Below, piece after piece: positions 34,585 through 47,757 of a stretch of 64,000 nt of DNA. Both the position numbers and the translations under genes were made by a program. Every line of letters starts with the position of its first letter. The first letter of the stretch is position 1. Under the pieces are notes generated by a model, which was not told the DNA's origin, ran no database searches, and worked only from the letters and a program-made list of their open reading frames with translations. Source of the stretch: Apium graveolens (lineage: Eukaryota; Streptophyta; Magnoliopsida; Apiales; Apiaceae); contig NC_133652.1 of NCBI RefSeq assembly GCF_009905375.1, forward strand, positions 117,146,721-117,210,720. The letters are read 5' to 3'.

Positions 34585-37500
34585 CTATGAAAATAAATGA
34601 GGATATTTTTCTAACATCTCACTTTCAAGTTCCCAGGTTGATTCTTCAACCATAGGGTTTCTCCACAACACTCGCACTAAATATACAGACTTATTTCTTA
34701 ACACTTTCTCTCGCCGATCTAAAATTCTTACCGGCTGTTCTACAAAAGATAAATCAGGTTGAATATCTATCGGGTCATACTCAATTACCTGCCTAGAATC
34801 AGGATTATATCGCTTAAGCATCGACACGTGAAACACATTGTGAATATGTTATATATGAGGCGGTAAAGCTAATTCGTACGCAACTTTTCCCACTTTCTTC
34901 AAGATTTCGAATGGTCCGACGGATCGTGGCTTCAATTTACCCTTGTTGCCAAATCTGGTCAATCCTTTCCATAGAGATATTTTGAGTAATACGTGTTCTC
35001 CTTCCTGGTAGTCCATATCCTTCCTTGCTTGGTCTGCATATTTGCGTTGCCTGTTTTGTGCTGCATCAAGTCATTTCCGAATAAGTTCAGTCTTTTCTTT
35101 AGTCTGTTGGATTAATTCTGGCCCCAAAATCTTGCGTTCTCCAACTTCATCCCAATGTACTGGTGATCTGCATTTTCTCCCGTATAATGCTTCGTACGGT
35201 GGCATTCCAATGCTGGCGTGGTAGCTGTTATTGTAAGAAAATTCCACCAAAGGTAAATGCTCATCCCAACTGCCTTCAAAATCAATCGCACAAACTCGTA
35301 GCATGTCTTCAATCGTTTGAATAGTTCTTTCACTTTGCCCATCGGTTTGCGGATGATAAGTGGTACTTATGTTTAATTTTGTTCCAAGACATTCTTAACA
35401 TTGTCTCCAAAATCTTGGGTTGAAACGAGGATCTCGATCAGACACGATAGATATCGGAACTCCATATCGCATCACAATTTCCTTAGGATACATGTGCACT
35501 AGCTTGTTGAGTGAAAATATTTCGTTAATCGGTAGAAAATATGCCGACTTCGTGAGTCTATCAATGATTATCCATATCGCATCATGATTTGCCCTAGTCC
35601 TCGGTAATCCTGCCATAAAATCCATCGCTAGATGTTCCCATTTCCATTCTGAAATGTCTAACGGTTGTAATAATCCACTCGGATGTTGATGTTCCACTTT
35701 AACTCGCTGGCATGTGTAGCATTTACTTACCCATTCTACTATTTTCTTCATGTTTGGCCACCAAAAGTTTTCCTTCAGATCGCGATACATTTTTATGCTT
35801 CCTGGATGAATGGAATACTTTGAACTGTTCGCATCTCGCAATATTTCTTCTTTTAATTCTGCCACGTTAGGAATCCAGATTCTCGATGCAAAGCGTAAAA
35901 TTCCTTCATTATCCTTCTGAGTTGTGATCTCTTCTCCCGTTAGGTCGTCATCTTGACTCATCACATCTTCTTGACAGCGGAGAATCTTCTCTAGCAACTC
36001 TGGTTAGAAAGTCATAGCGTAGATAGCTTCTGCAGATTCATTGGGAATACGAATCTCCATTTCCAATTTGTCGAATTCCTTAGTTAATTCTTCACATGAA
36101 GTTAACAAATTCAATCTTTCTTTTCTGCTTAGCGCATTTTCCACAACATTTGCTTTTCCTGGATGATAGTTGATCGTAACATCGTAATCTTTAATCAATT
36201 CCAGCCATCAACGTTGTCGCATGTTCAGTTCCTTTTGCGTAAAGATATACTTCAGACTTTTATGATCTGTGTAGATTTCGCACTTTTCACCGTAGAGAAA
36301 GTGTCTCCATAGTTTCAACGCAAATACGATCGCTGCCAATTCCAGGTCATGCGTAGGATATTTCTGCTCATGAGGTTTAAGTTGTCTCGAAGCATATACG
36401 ATGACGTTACCGTGCTGCATCAATACACATCCTAACCCGCGATACGAAGTGTCGTTGTAAATGACGAAATTTCCATGTTCGTCTGGTAATACAAGTACCG
36501 GTGCGGTTCTCAACCGATTCTTCAGCTCTAGAAAACTTTCTTCACATTTATCATTTCATACGAACTTTTCACTTTTTCGAGTTAACTTGGTCAACGGCAT
36601 TGTTATTTTCACAAAATCTTTTACAAATCTTCTATAATATCCTGCCAATCCCAAGAAACTTCGGACTTCTATCGGTGTCTTTGGTCTTTCCCAATTTAAC
36701 ACAGCTTCAATCTTCGCTGGATCGACTTGGATGCCTTCTCTACTGATGATATGTCCTAGAAATTGTACTTCCTTTAACCATAATTCACATTTTGAGAATT
36801 TCGCGTACAGTTGCTCTTTCCTCAGAATTTCCAAAGCTATCCTCAAGTGTTCTGCATGCTCTTCTTCCGTCTTTGAGTAAATTAAGATGTCATCCATAAA
36901 TACAATCATAAATTTATCCAAGTATTTCTTGAATACTCTGTTCATCAGATCCATGAATGTTGCTGGCGTGTTTGTCAAACCGAATGCCATCACAAGAAAC
37001 TTGTAATGTCCATATCTCGTACGAAACGCAGTCTTGGGAATATCTTCAGCTTTAATCTTCAATTGATGATAGCCTGATCGCAAATCTATCTTCGAAAACC
37101 ATGCGGCTCCTTTTAGTTTATCGAATAAATCATCGATTCTGGGTAGCGGATACTTGTTCTTGATGGTGAGCTTATTCAACTCCCGATAGTCAATGCATAA
37201 TCACATGCTACCGTCCTTCTTCTTTACGAACAACACTGGTGCACCCCATAGGGATACACTAGGTCGTATGATGCCTCGGTCTAGCAGATCTTGCAATTAC
37301 GTTGACAATTCCTTCATCTCGATTGGAGCCATTCGATATGGAGCTTTCGAAACTGATTCTGTACCTGGTGCTAGATCAATCGTGAATTCGATTTCTCAAT
37401 CTGGTGGTAACCCTGGAAGCTAGTCTGAAAAGATGTCCGGAAATTCACTTACAACTGGAATGTTTTCTATTTTAGGACTTCCTTTTCAGTATCTAACACG

Positions 37501-39131
37501 TAAGCTATGTACATCTCACATCCTTGTCGAAGCAATCGTTTGGTCTGCATCACTGTAAAAAATTTCTTTCGCTGCTTTTCGCCCTTGAATATTACCGTTG
37601 CATTTTCCGCAGTTCGCAGTTTGACTTTCGTACTCGCGCAATCTGTCTGAGCCTTATGACAAGGTAACCAATCTATTCCCAAAATGACATCGAATTCTCC
37701 TAACTTAAAAGAAATCAAGTCTACCGAAAAATGATGTACGGCTATTTCTACATCACACGCAGGACATATTCGATCTACTGGAACTTGGTCGTCATTCGCT
37801 AATTTTATAATTAACGTCTCGCCCAACCATTCGATTTCACAATGTAATTTATCAAGATATTCTTCAGAAATAAATGAGCGGGTAGCTCCAGAATCAATTA
37901 ATACTTTTGAACTTATAGAATTCACCAAAAGCGTACCTGCAATAACACTCGAACTCTGCACTGCTTCTTTCATTATCATGTTGAAAGTTCTTACTCTGGG
38001 TTGATTAGGCGGTGGCGGCGGAGGTAATGCCAATACTTTTGGAATACTAGCTGTCATTGCTGGTCCTTTACAATTCCTAGCGATATGCCCTTTCTTTCCG
38101 CATTGGTAGCAAGTGATTTCTGCAGTCTTTCCCGTTGGACATTCGTTAGAATAGTGCCCTTTCTGCTTGCATTTGAAACATGTCACATCTGATTTAATAC
38201 ATACACTGGTATGTTTTCGATTACATGTCTTGCAGTACGGCACTAGAATCTTGACAATTCCCTGCTGTTTGGGGGCTTGGAAACGATTACATGCTTTCTG
38301 GGTACCTTGTCCTATCCTTTTAAAATTCAAATTTGTCCGGGCTTGAAATCTCGGCTTCCTGCTAGAGCGGTCTTGGAAACTTCCATGTCATCTATCTCTT
38401 TCAGATCTTTCACTTTCTCCTTCGATGATTAAGGCTTTCTGGACTACGGCGGTATACGTTGTTAATTCAAAAACTGCAACTTGGCCACGAATCCATGGTC
38501 GTAATCCTTCTTGAAACCTCTGAACTCGTTTCTCTTTAATATCAACCTGTTCTGGGACAAACTTAGCCAACTCATTAAATTTGGCTTCGTACTCTGTCAC
38601 GGACATACTTCTCTGCTTCAGTTCTAAAAACTTTATCTGCATTTGATTTCTCACGTAGCGAGGAAAATGTTTCTCTAAAAACAACTCTCTAAACCTATCC
38701 CAAGCAATAACATCTTCACTCTCTAAAGCCTTCTTAGATTCCAACCAATAATTTGCCTCTCCTTTCAACAAATAACTAGCAAAGTCGGTCTTTTGATCTT
38801 CACCTATCTTCACTAGTGCAAACGCTTTCTCTATTTCTTTTAAGCAGGTGGTGGCTTTAATAGGATCAGTAGACCCATCAAATTCTGGAGGTTTAACTGA
38901 CTGAAACTGCTTAAAAGTAACAACAGGTAATGCTGGTGGTAATTGAGGCTCAGGACGAGGTGGCTGCTGTAACATTTGTTGTTGGATTTGCTGTTGTTGA
39001 TGCTGCATCTGTTGCTGCATCATTACCATCTGTTGTTGCATCAAATGGAACATTTGGTTCATGGTCTCATTAGTCTGACCTTCGAAATTGCTTTTAGAAG
39101 TCTCAGCCCTAGTCTTTCTTTTTGGTGCCAT
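34585..39131 (-). pseudogene. gag-pol: Tekay-2 gag-pol, one frameshift and eleven stops
   Basis: ATG at 39131 opens a basic gag N-terminus with a long Gln/Met-rich stretch (about residues 15-55), then the gag domain (to about 38390), CCHC knuckles (about 38200-38060), protease DSGATRSF (about 37880), RT with FMDDILIYS (about 36880-36905), RNase H (36513-36208), integrase zinc region (about 35850-35700), core with MDFMAGLP, VSDRDPRF and GQSERT (35640-35320), and a chromodomain-like tail ending EKYPHLFS at 34585. One frameshift near 37468; otherwise a single frame. Stops fall at 38388 and 36556, four lie within 37190-37440, and the rest are at about 36205, 36004, 35395, 35071 and 34854. Nearly all are one transition away from CAA, CAG, CGA or TGG. 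Confidence 0.9.
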
Positions 39132-39137
39132 CTTCTT

Positions 39138-39160
39138 CTGATAATAAAACAGGTGATATT
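39138..39160 (-). promoter_or_regulatory. Candidate 3' splice site upstream of Tekay-2 gag
   Basis: Minus strand CCTGTTTTATTATCAG, AG six bases before the gag ATG (39131). Shares TTTTATTATCAG with Tekay-1 at the same position although surrounding sequence differs. Confidence 0.4.
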
Positions 39161-39586
39161 TCTTTAACAGTTTAATAAACAATTGACAGTAGGTAAGAAA
39201 ACAATTTATCCTGTATTAACAACATGATTTATATAAAGAAACAGTTGCTGAATATAAAAACTGGAAATGTAAGCAGTTAAATAAAATGTTTGTTCTCTTT
39301 TCTTTTCTATCTCTCTTTTTTTTCTTTTTTTTCAACAGGAATTATAATATGAGAAGCTGTAAAATAATAAAGTGAAAGTAAATGCTGTAAAACTGTAAAG
39401 ACTGAAATTTAAATAAAAGAAATTTAAAAAAGTTCATCTTATATATATGACACCAGCCTCAGGTGTAAATGCTTGATACAAAAAGTCTCGCTCTGCTGGA
39501 CACGTACACACTACTCACTAGGTTATACTATGATGCCTCTATATACATCTGTACTCTGAAGTCACTGTCTCAAAACCACCATTGTC
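39161..39586 (-). other. Spacer between Tekay-2 leader ORF and gag
   Basis: About 425 bases, no ORF; contains a T/C-rich run (39296-39332 on the plus strand). Comparable in place and size to the Tekay-1 spacer 16771-17155, and would be intron if the acceptor is used. Confidence 0.5.
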
Positions 39587-40321
39587 TCAAAATCCAGGCG
39601 GAATACGCTTGAGCTCATCCCTAAGTGCCTGGACCAAAGTCTGTGACAAGCGGAATATCCTGTAGAACTCTGCGAAAGAAGGTGGTCCCTCATGGGTCAA
39701 ATCATCAAGCTCACAAGTGGCACTCATCAACACTGACTGCAATCGTTGTCTCATATAGTAATCCGGCTATAGGGCCGCTAACGGTCCTCTGTCCCTCTGG
39801 TCAAATAGATGCATGATCTCTCGACACTGTGCCCACCAATACTCCACATCATCCCTCATAACCCTGTACTCATGGTATGGTACCATATGCGGCAGAGCAA
39901 CCTGACCTACTGACTCTTGTGAAGGAACCCTCGGTATACCTGCACCCTGCTGTGGTAATCCTAACTGTAGATCCACATCATGCTCTCCCATCCTCTCGAC
40001 TGGAATCATCTGAAATACAACCGGCTATGGGGCATGCACTGGTATAGGAGGTAACAATGGTGGTGGTGGTAACTCCTACTCAATCCCCGGTATAAACTGA
40101 TGCTCAAATGGTAAAGGAACCATCGGCTCCAAGAACTCAAATGGATCAAACATCTCTATGGGGTCATGAACTATCCCCTGTACTGGTGGTACCGGCTCCT
40201 GTGGCAATGGTGGTGGAGGTGGTAGAGGAGGAAATATATACTCAGATACTGGAGGTATAACTGGTGTTAGTGGCCCGGTGACTGTACTCTCAGAAGATAC
40301 AGAATAACCAGAATATGTCAT
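39587..40321 (-). pseudogene. Tekay-2 leader ORF, three stops
   Basis: One frame from ATG at 40321 to a stop at 39587 (245 codons), with nonsense codons TAG at 40076-40078, near 40024 and at 39767-39769. Family not recognised. The first 110 residues are very Pro-rich, with a poly-Pro stretch; the rest is mixed helical and ends ELKRIPPGF. It sits between PBS and gag like the Tekay-1 ORF. The AG of a strong acceptor-like tract (TATTATCAG) is directly before the ATG. Persistence of a single frame across 245 codons except for transition-type stops argues that it was once translated. Confidence 0.6.
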
Positions 40322-40345
40322 CTGATAATATACCAAAGAAAAGAA
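40322..40345 (-). promoter_or_regulatory. Candidate 3' splice site before the Tekay-2 leader ORF
   Basis: Minus strand TTTCTTTTCTTTGGTATATTATCAG-type tract ending immediately at the ATG (40321). Good pyrimidine content upstream of AG. Inferred from sequence shape only. Confidence 0.4.
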
Positions 40346-40496
40346 AGGTCACTAAACAATTCTAAGATTTATACTTCCCTATTCTAATCTGATCTAAATT
40401 CTAACACTATTCTTCCTATTTGACTATTCCTATCCTATGTGATCTCCCTATATTATCTTAACCCTAATGTTCTTATTTTCAGGGACCAAACCTACA

Positions 40497-40508
40497 GCTC
40501 TGATACCA
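40497..40508 (-). other. Tekay-2 primer-binding site
   Basis: Minus strand TGGTATCAGAGC, initiator-methionine tRNA type, four bases from the LTR at 40513. Confidence 0.9.
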
Positions 40509-40512
40509 AACC

Positions 40513-42022
40513 TGTAACGCCCTCCAGACCCGGGGTATAAGTCTGGGGGTTACTAGCTAATCACCACACCTGTCCAATCTGATTAACAATTAATAAAGAA
40601 AGGAAACTAAACCCCTTTAACACTAACCAGGTTCTTTTTAGGTTGAAGTATGAAAACAAGAACCACTAACTACTTTATTACAAACCAAATTCAAAATCTC
40701 ACAAACTTTCTTCATTACAAGCCATTGTCTAACCAGTTTTAAACTAAATTCATATTTTATTCAAACGCACACACTATCTATCAACACTCCATCTGTTCGG
40801 GAAACTCAAAGCTTTCTTCCTGGATTGGGATCAACATCTTGGGAATGAGAGGATCCCAAGGCTTGACCCGCTTCTTTACCACTCGAGTCCTGATGGGTTT
40901 CATATTCCTTCTTAACTGAAAACAATAAGGTGGATAACAACAAAAAAGGGTGAGCCAAAAATTGCTCAACAAGTCCGCAAAATATAAACAGTGTTAAAGC
41001 ATTTTAAATGAATCCATAATCCCGGGTATATCTGCAAAGATATAACCCCCATGAGAATAGAAAGAAGGCCATTACTTGAGAGTACAAATGAACTAAACTG
41101 GAAACAAATTAGCATCTATATTCTGCTGATCAGTCAGAATATAATGCAGATCGATATCTCAATATATAGATCCAGTCGGGTACCCAGGCACTACGGCTCA
41201 TGTCGAGGCACCAGTCATATCCCGGTCCTCAAGATTAAGGCACACTCAATCCCAAAAATATATCATTATCCAGTCCATCACCTAGCAACCGGAATAATCG
41301 GTATGCTTTGATATATTCTAACCACCAGAATATATCAATCATAATGTATCCTCAATGGAATATGAATCAAGAATCCAAAGAAACGGAGAAATCAAGAATC
41401 AAAATGAAATATGAACAAAGGAATAGCAAGTGTTTATCAGTGATTAAGAACAAGAATCAAAAGAGTGCAAATGTGATAAGCATCTGAAGAAATGTCACTA
41501 TTCTGAAAGTAGAATAGGGGAAAAACTTGCCTTATGCGTGACTCACTATAATTAAATCACCTTCGTCTATCACGTACTCAACCTGCCTTGCTAGCTTAGC
41601 TTCTGTTAGCAAAATAGACAGGTTACGTCATTTTGTACTTCAATTGCATCTTGAATCGACTTTATTTCGTTCATATTATCTACCCATACGCTTATGATTG
41701 ACTCATATATTACATATAAGCAAGTAAGACTCGATTAACCATATAATACACATAAGCACATAAGCACATAGTCATTTTTACAGTTAAAATAATTTTTAGA
41801 ATCAAAATCGACCCGCTGATCGTTCCACTGACCGCCATCTAACTCGTTTCCCATATTTCCAGAATTTTTCGGACTCGTCTCGGCTTGCATTTCGACTGAT
41901 AATCAAGCAATTATTAAAGTCAACCAATTTCTAGAAGAAATTAGGCTTTAATATTATTTTTAATAAAAAGAATTCATTTTTCTGAGTCAAATGACTTTCG
42001 TTTCGCTCAAATCGGACTAACG
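40513..42022 (-). repeat. Tekay-2 5' LTR, first part
   Basis: Aligns with 30830 onward. Interrupted at 42022 by the Tat element; the last five bases, TAACG, are the duplicated target. Continues at 51305. Confidence 0.9.
42018..42022. repeat. Target-site duplication TAACG, left copy (Tat)
   Basis: Identical five bases at 51300-51304. Confidence 0.92.
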
Positions 42023-42572
42023 TGATAGGAATAAATAAATTATGATTAAATACTGCAAGGTGTGGGCTGCTAGGCCCAATAAAAAGATATATGATACTCA
42101 GACCGGAAAGGTTAAGCCTGATAGACCAGATCAGGACTGATGGAATAAAGAAGGCCCAAAAGCCCTGATTATTAATTAATTTCGTAATTAATTAATAAGG
42201 TAAAAATCAGCTATTGAGAAGAGTCCCGATAAGGATATAAATCCTTATAGATTATCCTCAAGGGGATCTAAAAGGATAAGGAATCAGTTTCCTACTATTT
42301 AGGACTCCTAAGTCCATTCTAATTATGAGACTTGCTCACCAAGTCTCCTATACCAAGTCCAATTCAAGGACTCCTAACATCTATATAAGGGGCCTCACCC
42401 CACAGATCAGAACTACATTTTTTGGCTTGATTCTCTAATTCACAGAGATACGTAGGCATCTCGTAAAGGCAGATCGAGTCACGAAACATGAGAGCAGCCA
42501 TTAAAGGCCTTGAGCTCCCGAATCTTAGTAATAAATACAGCAAATAATAACCTTAGTTTTTTATCCATAACA
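42023..42572 (+). repeat. Tat 5' LTR
   Basis: TGATAGGAAT...CCATAACA, 550 bp. A TATA box CTATATAA is at 42381-42388, so transcription probably starts about 30 bases further on. Differs from the 3' LTR at about five sites by eye. Confidence 0.93.
42381..42388 (+). promoter_or_regulatory. TATA box of the Tat 5' LTR
   Basis: CTATATAAGG followed by a C-rich start-site-like stretch; repeated in the 3' LTR at about 51111-51118. Confidence 0.7.
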
Positions 42573-42573
42573 T

Positions 42574-42592
42574 TTGGCGCCGTCTATGGGAA
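42574..42592 (+). other. Tat primer-binding site
   Basis: TTGGCGCCGTCTATGGGAA directly follows the LTR, like the TGGCGCCGTCTGTGGGAA type common in Tat elements. Confidence 0.85.
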
Positions 42593-42606
42593 AAGGAACA
42601 ACAACC

Positions 42607-45600
42607 ATGGCGAGAACACGAAGAACAACCAGCACTCTGGAGGAGGGAACACCATCAGGGACAACTCAGGTGATTTCGTCAACCGTGGAGATTCCTCCCC
42701 ACTCAACTTATGCATCTACTCAAGCGGAGACCCAGATAAGGGCAACTCAATCTCAGCCACAAGGAATGACTCCCCCGACTATTCAAGGTACGAATCCTCG
42801 AGTTCAACAAGTACATATACCTGTGAATTCTCGACCCGTCGGGTATGAATATTCAACTGTTGTTACTACTAACCCCCCTTATGGGATGCCCCTTCACCCT
42901 GAGGTTAGAGGAAGCGGATATGTTGGGCGAAGCGAAGCACGAGGGCAGTCGCCCCCCTATATACGAGGTCTGGGTCCTATCCCTGAGGATCGGGAATTTT
43001 CTGGTCCTTACACTGAGAGAGACTCCGAATCTTCGGATGATGAAGTGGCCCCAAGAAGGAGGCGTCCTGGAAAAGAGCCAATGGCCGATGGAAGGCAACG
43101 CCCCCAAAGCACCCCAGGGGCGAATCCCCAAGAAGTGCAGGAAAGGATCAGGGCTCATGAGGCTGAAATCCAAAGGCTGAGGCGTGATTTGGAGGCTCAC
43201 CAGGCCACCAGACCCCAGATACCTCCTAGGGGGAGAAATCCTCCTCCTGTCATAGACCTGGATGGTCCGGTAAGAAGAAGGGCTGCTGTCCCAAGAACTG
43301 ATCCAAGCAATCTCCTTCCCCTTGGAGATCCTGATGATCCAACTCCACCCTTCATAGAAGAGATAATGAATGCCCATATCTCAAGGAAATTCAAGATGCC
43401 CACTATCAAAGCCTATGATGGCACGGGAGACCCCGCTAATCATGTTAGGACATTCTCTAATGCACTGCTGCTGCAACCCGTGAATGATGCTATAAAGTGT
43501 CGGGCCTTCCCTCAAACCCTGTCGGGTATGGCTCAAAGATGGTACAGTCGCCTGCCCCCAAATTCTATTGGATCGTTCAGAGAATTAAGCCAGGCTTTTA
43601 TTAAGCAATTCATCAGTAGAAGAGTCCATGAAAAAAGTTCAGCATCTCTTATGAGTCTTGTGCAGGGAGCTAAGGAATCCTTGAGAGATTACCTGAATCG
43701 TTTTACAAAGGAGGCTTTAAAAGTCCCAGACCTTGATGATAAGGTAGCCATGATAGCACTGCAACAAGGAACCAGGGATGAGTTTTTCAAGATGTCCTTG
43801 GCCAAACGTCCCCCTGAAAATATGTTGCAACTCCAAGAGAGGGCAGGGAAGTATATCAAGGTTGAAGAAAGCATGAGGAAGACCGTAGTAAGTAATGAGC
43901 CCACTGGAGGCAAGAAGCGAAAAACTGATCTGGAGTATATCGCTAAGGACAAATATCCTAGAACCGAACAAAACCCTGATTCAACCCCCAAGAAGGGAGG
44001 ACCTGGGCAAAAGTTCACTGAATACGCTAAGCTGAGTGCTCCTAGAAGTCAGATTTTGATGGAGATTGAGAAAGATAGAGATATTCGCTGGCCTAAGCCC
44101 TTGAAGGCTGATCCCGCCAAGCTAGATAAGAGCAAATATTGCAGGTTTCACAAAGATGTTGGCCATGACACCGATGAGTGTAGACAATTGAAAGATGAAA
44201 TTGAGTTTTTGATTAGAAAAGGAAGGTTGAACAAGTATACTGGAGATGGAGGGGACAGAAATAATAATGGAAGGAAGAACTTTGAAGATCGTAGGAGGGA
44301 TCAAGATGATCAGGGGCGGAATCCCCAACCCAGAGGGCCGGTTATAAATGCAATTTTTGGAGGACCGCGACGCCCTCGAGGGCCAGTGATAAACACGATC
44401 TTTGGAGGTCCAACTGCTGCTGGATTGTCCAAAAATTCCAGAAAGGCATATACTAGGGAGGTTATGCATATTGTTGGAGAAGCCCCGAAGAGGGCCAGGA
44501 CAGAAGTAACATTGGCTTTTGATGATTCCGACCTAGAGGGTGTGAAATTTTCCCATGACGACCCGCTGGTCATAACACCAATAATAGGAAATAGCCCGGT
44601 TAAGAGGGTCCTTATGGATAATGGTGCTTCTGTGGATATTTTGCTCCATGACACCTTTCTAAGAATGGGATTTATCACTGACTTTGGTGTTTATTGTTAT
44701 CTTGTTATGGCGTTTGGTCTCAAGAATGCAGGAGCCACCTATCAGAGATTGGTGAATAAAATTTTCAAGGATCTTATTGGGAAGACTATGGAAGTCTATG
44801 TTGATGAAATGCTAGTCAAGAGTCTAGTAAAGACTGATCATATAACCCATTTGAGGGAAGCTTTTGAGGTCCTAAGGTACCACAAGATGATGTTGAATCC
44901 AACGAAGTGTGCTTTCGGAGTAGGATCTGGAAAATTCTTGGGATTGATGGTCTCAAAGAGGGGAATTGAGGCCAACCCCAATAAAATAAAGGCAATCCTG
45001 GATATGGAACCACCAAAAACTGTCAAGGATGTACAGAAGCTCACAGGAAGGGTTGCGGCACTAGGACGATTCATCTCCAAGTCAGGAGACAAGTGCTTGT
45101 CATTCTTCAAGTCATTAAAGAACATTAAAGACTTTGTATGGAGTGGGGAAAATCAGAAGGCATTTGAAGAGTTAAAGAAGTATATGGGCCAGGCCCCGTT
45201 GTTGGCCAAGCCAGTTCTGAGTGAAGTTTTATTCTTATACTTGGCTGTTTCAGAGAGCACCTTGAGCGCGGTGTTGGTTAAGGAGGAACTGAAAGTTCAG
45301 AAACCCGTATACTATGTCAGCAAAATCTTGCATGGCGCAGAGTTGAATTATTCAACTATTGAGAAATTCGCTTTAGCCTTGATAATGGCTTCAAGAAAGC
45401 TGCGTCCTTATTTTCAAGCTCACCAGATTGAAGTACTAACAAATCAGCCACTGAGAAACATCATTCACAGTCCCAAGGCAAGTGGGAGACTGATTAAGTG
45501 GGCAATAGAGTTGGGAGAGTTCGATCTCAAGTATAAGCCACGTACGGCCATAAAAGCCCAGGCACTAGCTGACTTCATGGTGGAATGTACCATACCCAAC

Positions 45601-47391
45601 CAAGAAGTCGGGGGGCAGGAAGATATCATACCTTAAGACAAGGGAGTCGACAATGGGGACAAAGAGAAGGATGATAAAGAATATTGGGTTCTCTATTTTG
45701 ATGGGGCATCAAAAACAAACTCCAGTGGAGCAGGATTGGTTTTGCAAAGCCCTGATGGATTCTTAATTGAGTATGCTATGAAGCTAGACTTCCCAACCAC
45801 AAACAATGAGGCAGAGTATGAAGCCCTGATTACTGGCCTTGGTCTAGCTGGGACACTTAGATTCAAAAACTTAAAGGTCCGTGGAGACTCGAAGCTGATC
45901 ATATCCCAGGTAAAGGGAGAATTTGAGGCAAGGGATGATACGATGGCTAAATATGTTCGCCTAGTAAGGGCTGTGATGACCCAATTTAATGAATGCCAAG
46001 TTGAACACATTCCAAGGGAAGAAAATGCTAAAGCAGATGCGCTATCAAAGTTTGCTTCATCTGAGATTGAAGAAAGTTTAGGAAGTGTGTACTTCCGTGT
46101 TTTGAAGACATGAAGCATAGATGTTAAGCTTGTGGCTCCCGTAGGCCTGGGGGCGTCATGGATCGATCCCATTAAGGCTCACATTCAAACTGGATGGTTG
46201 CCAAGCGATGCAACTGAAGCACGAAAATTAACTGTTCGAGTACTAAGGTACTCCTTGATAGATGGAATTATGTATAAGAGATCTTTCGTGGTTCCTTACT
46301 TGAGGTGTCTCAGGCCCGACGAGGCACGCTTGGCTCTTGAGGAAGTGCATGAAGGTATTTGTGGGCAGCACTTGGGGGGCAGGGCCTTGGCTCATAAGAT
46401 AACCCGTTTAGGCTTCTATTGGCCAGAAATGATGGCTGATGCCAAAGAATATATGAAGAAGTTTGATCGCTGTCAGAAGCATGCACCAGTTGTTAGACAA
46501 CCCCCCGAGATGCTGACCTCTATCAACTCGCCTATTCCCTTTGCCATGTGGGGGATGGATATTCTAGGGCCTTTTCCTATGGCCACGGCACAAAGGAAAT
46601 TTTTGATTGTAGCCATTGATTATTTCACCAAGTGGATCGAAGCCAAACCCTTGGCCAAAATCACAACTAAGCAGGTTGCACAATTCCTGTGGGAAAACAT
46701 TATGTGCCGATATGGAATTCCCCGTATCCTCGTCACTGACAATGGAGCACAATTCAACAATGAGGAATTCAAGAAGTATTGTGAAGAAAATGAAATTGAA
46801 TTACGATTCACCTCTGTGGCTCACCCGCAAGCCAATGGGCAAGCAGAGGTAGCAAATCGGATAATCCTGGATGGACTAAAGAAGAGGATCGAGAAGTTAA
46901 GAAATAATTGGGTGGATGAGATACTTCCCATATTATGGGCCTATAGGACTACCTGTAGAGTCACGACAGGAGCAACTCCTTTCATGTTGGCATATGGGGC
47001 AGAAGCAGTAGTTCCCGTGGAGATATCACATTCCTCTCCAAGGATTCAGGCTTTCAACGCAGAAGAAAATGAGGAAGGGCAGAGGTTAGCCCTGGATCTG
47101 ATCGATGAAGTGCGAGATAAAGCACATGCAAAGATAGTAGAATATCAGAAAAAGGCTTCATTCTACTATAACCTAAGGGTTAAAGAGAGGTTTTTCAAAC
47201 AAGGTGACCTAGTCTTGAGAAAAATAGAGGCTTCTGGTGTCGGACAGAAAGGAAAGCTTGCCCCAAATTGGGAAGGGCCGTATAGAGTCAAGAGCGTTCA
47301 GGGTAGAGGAACCTACAAGCTAGAGACTATGGATGGTTTTGAAGTCCCGAGAACCTGGCACGCACAAAACCTGAAGGTTTACTACGTGTAA
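42607..47391 (+). pseudogene. gag-pol: Tat gag-pol with RT deletion and two nonsense codons
   Basis: A single frame of 1595 codons from ATG at 42607 (ACCATGGCG context) to 47391. Order: basic then Pro-rich gag N-terminus, gag domain (about 43370-43860), a Cys-His motif around CRFHKDVGHDTDEC (about 44140-44180), protease DNGASVDIL (about 44620), then an abrupt join into the middle of RT (FGVYCYLVMAFGLKNAG, about 44680-44735). The RT active site reads YVDE instead of YVDD. RNase H 1 (45230-45570) and a second RNase H (about 45690-46080, YFDGASKTNSSGAG) follow, then integrase with MDILGPFP, VTDNGAQF and GQAEVANR (about 46550-46860). Stops: TAA at 45634-45636 and TGA at 46111-46113. The missing part of RT should be several hundred residues by comparison with the family. 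Confidence 0.92.
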
Positions 47392-47757
47392 GATGGTCGA
47401 AGTACGATTCTCACTTGTCATTATGACAAGTAGGTTTAAAAGCACCTTGAAGCTTTGTTTGCATAGGATTTTTATTTTTTAGCTATTATAGATCAGGGTC
47501 GAACCCATATTATGTAAGGTTTTGGAAAACCAGACTTGAAATTGAAGAGTTCGAAATTATTTCAACCTATGGATGTTTGAGTTGTGATAATACTTGTGTG
47601 GCCCATTAAGCCAAGTTTGAATATTAAAGTATCGGAAAAATGAAGGAGAGAATGCAAATAAGGAAAGTAGAATATAAAATAGCCCCGGAGGGTAATAAGT
47701 TTTAATACAAACAAAAATCCAGACATAAGTTAAGGATAAAATTACAGAATAGAAAAA
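47392..47757 (+). other. Spacer between Tat integrase and the antisense gene end
   Basis: About 365 bases with no ORF, where sense and antisense genes converge. Minus-strand poly-A signals for the antisense gene would be expected here, but none stands out. Confidence 0.5.

Noticed and set aside
42853..43377. 174-codon minus-strand ORF within Tat gag
   Set aside because: Lies wholly opposite the gag frame, with no start context, domain or conservation; a shadow of the GC-rich gag sequence.
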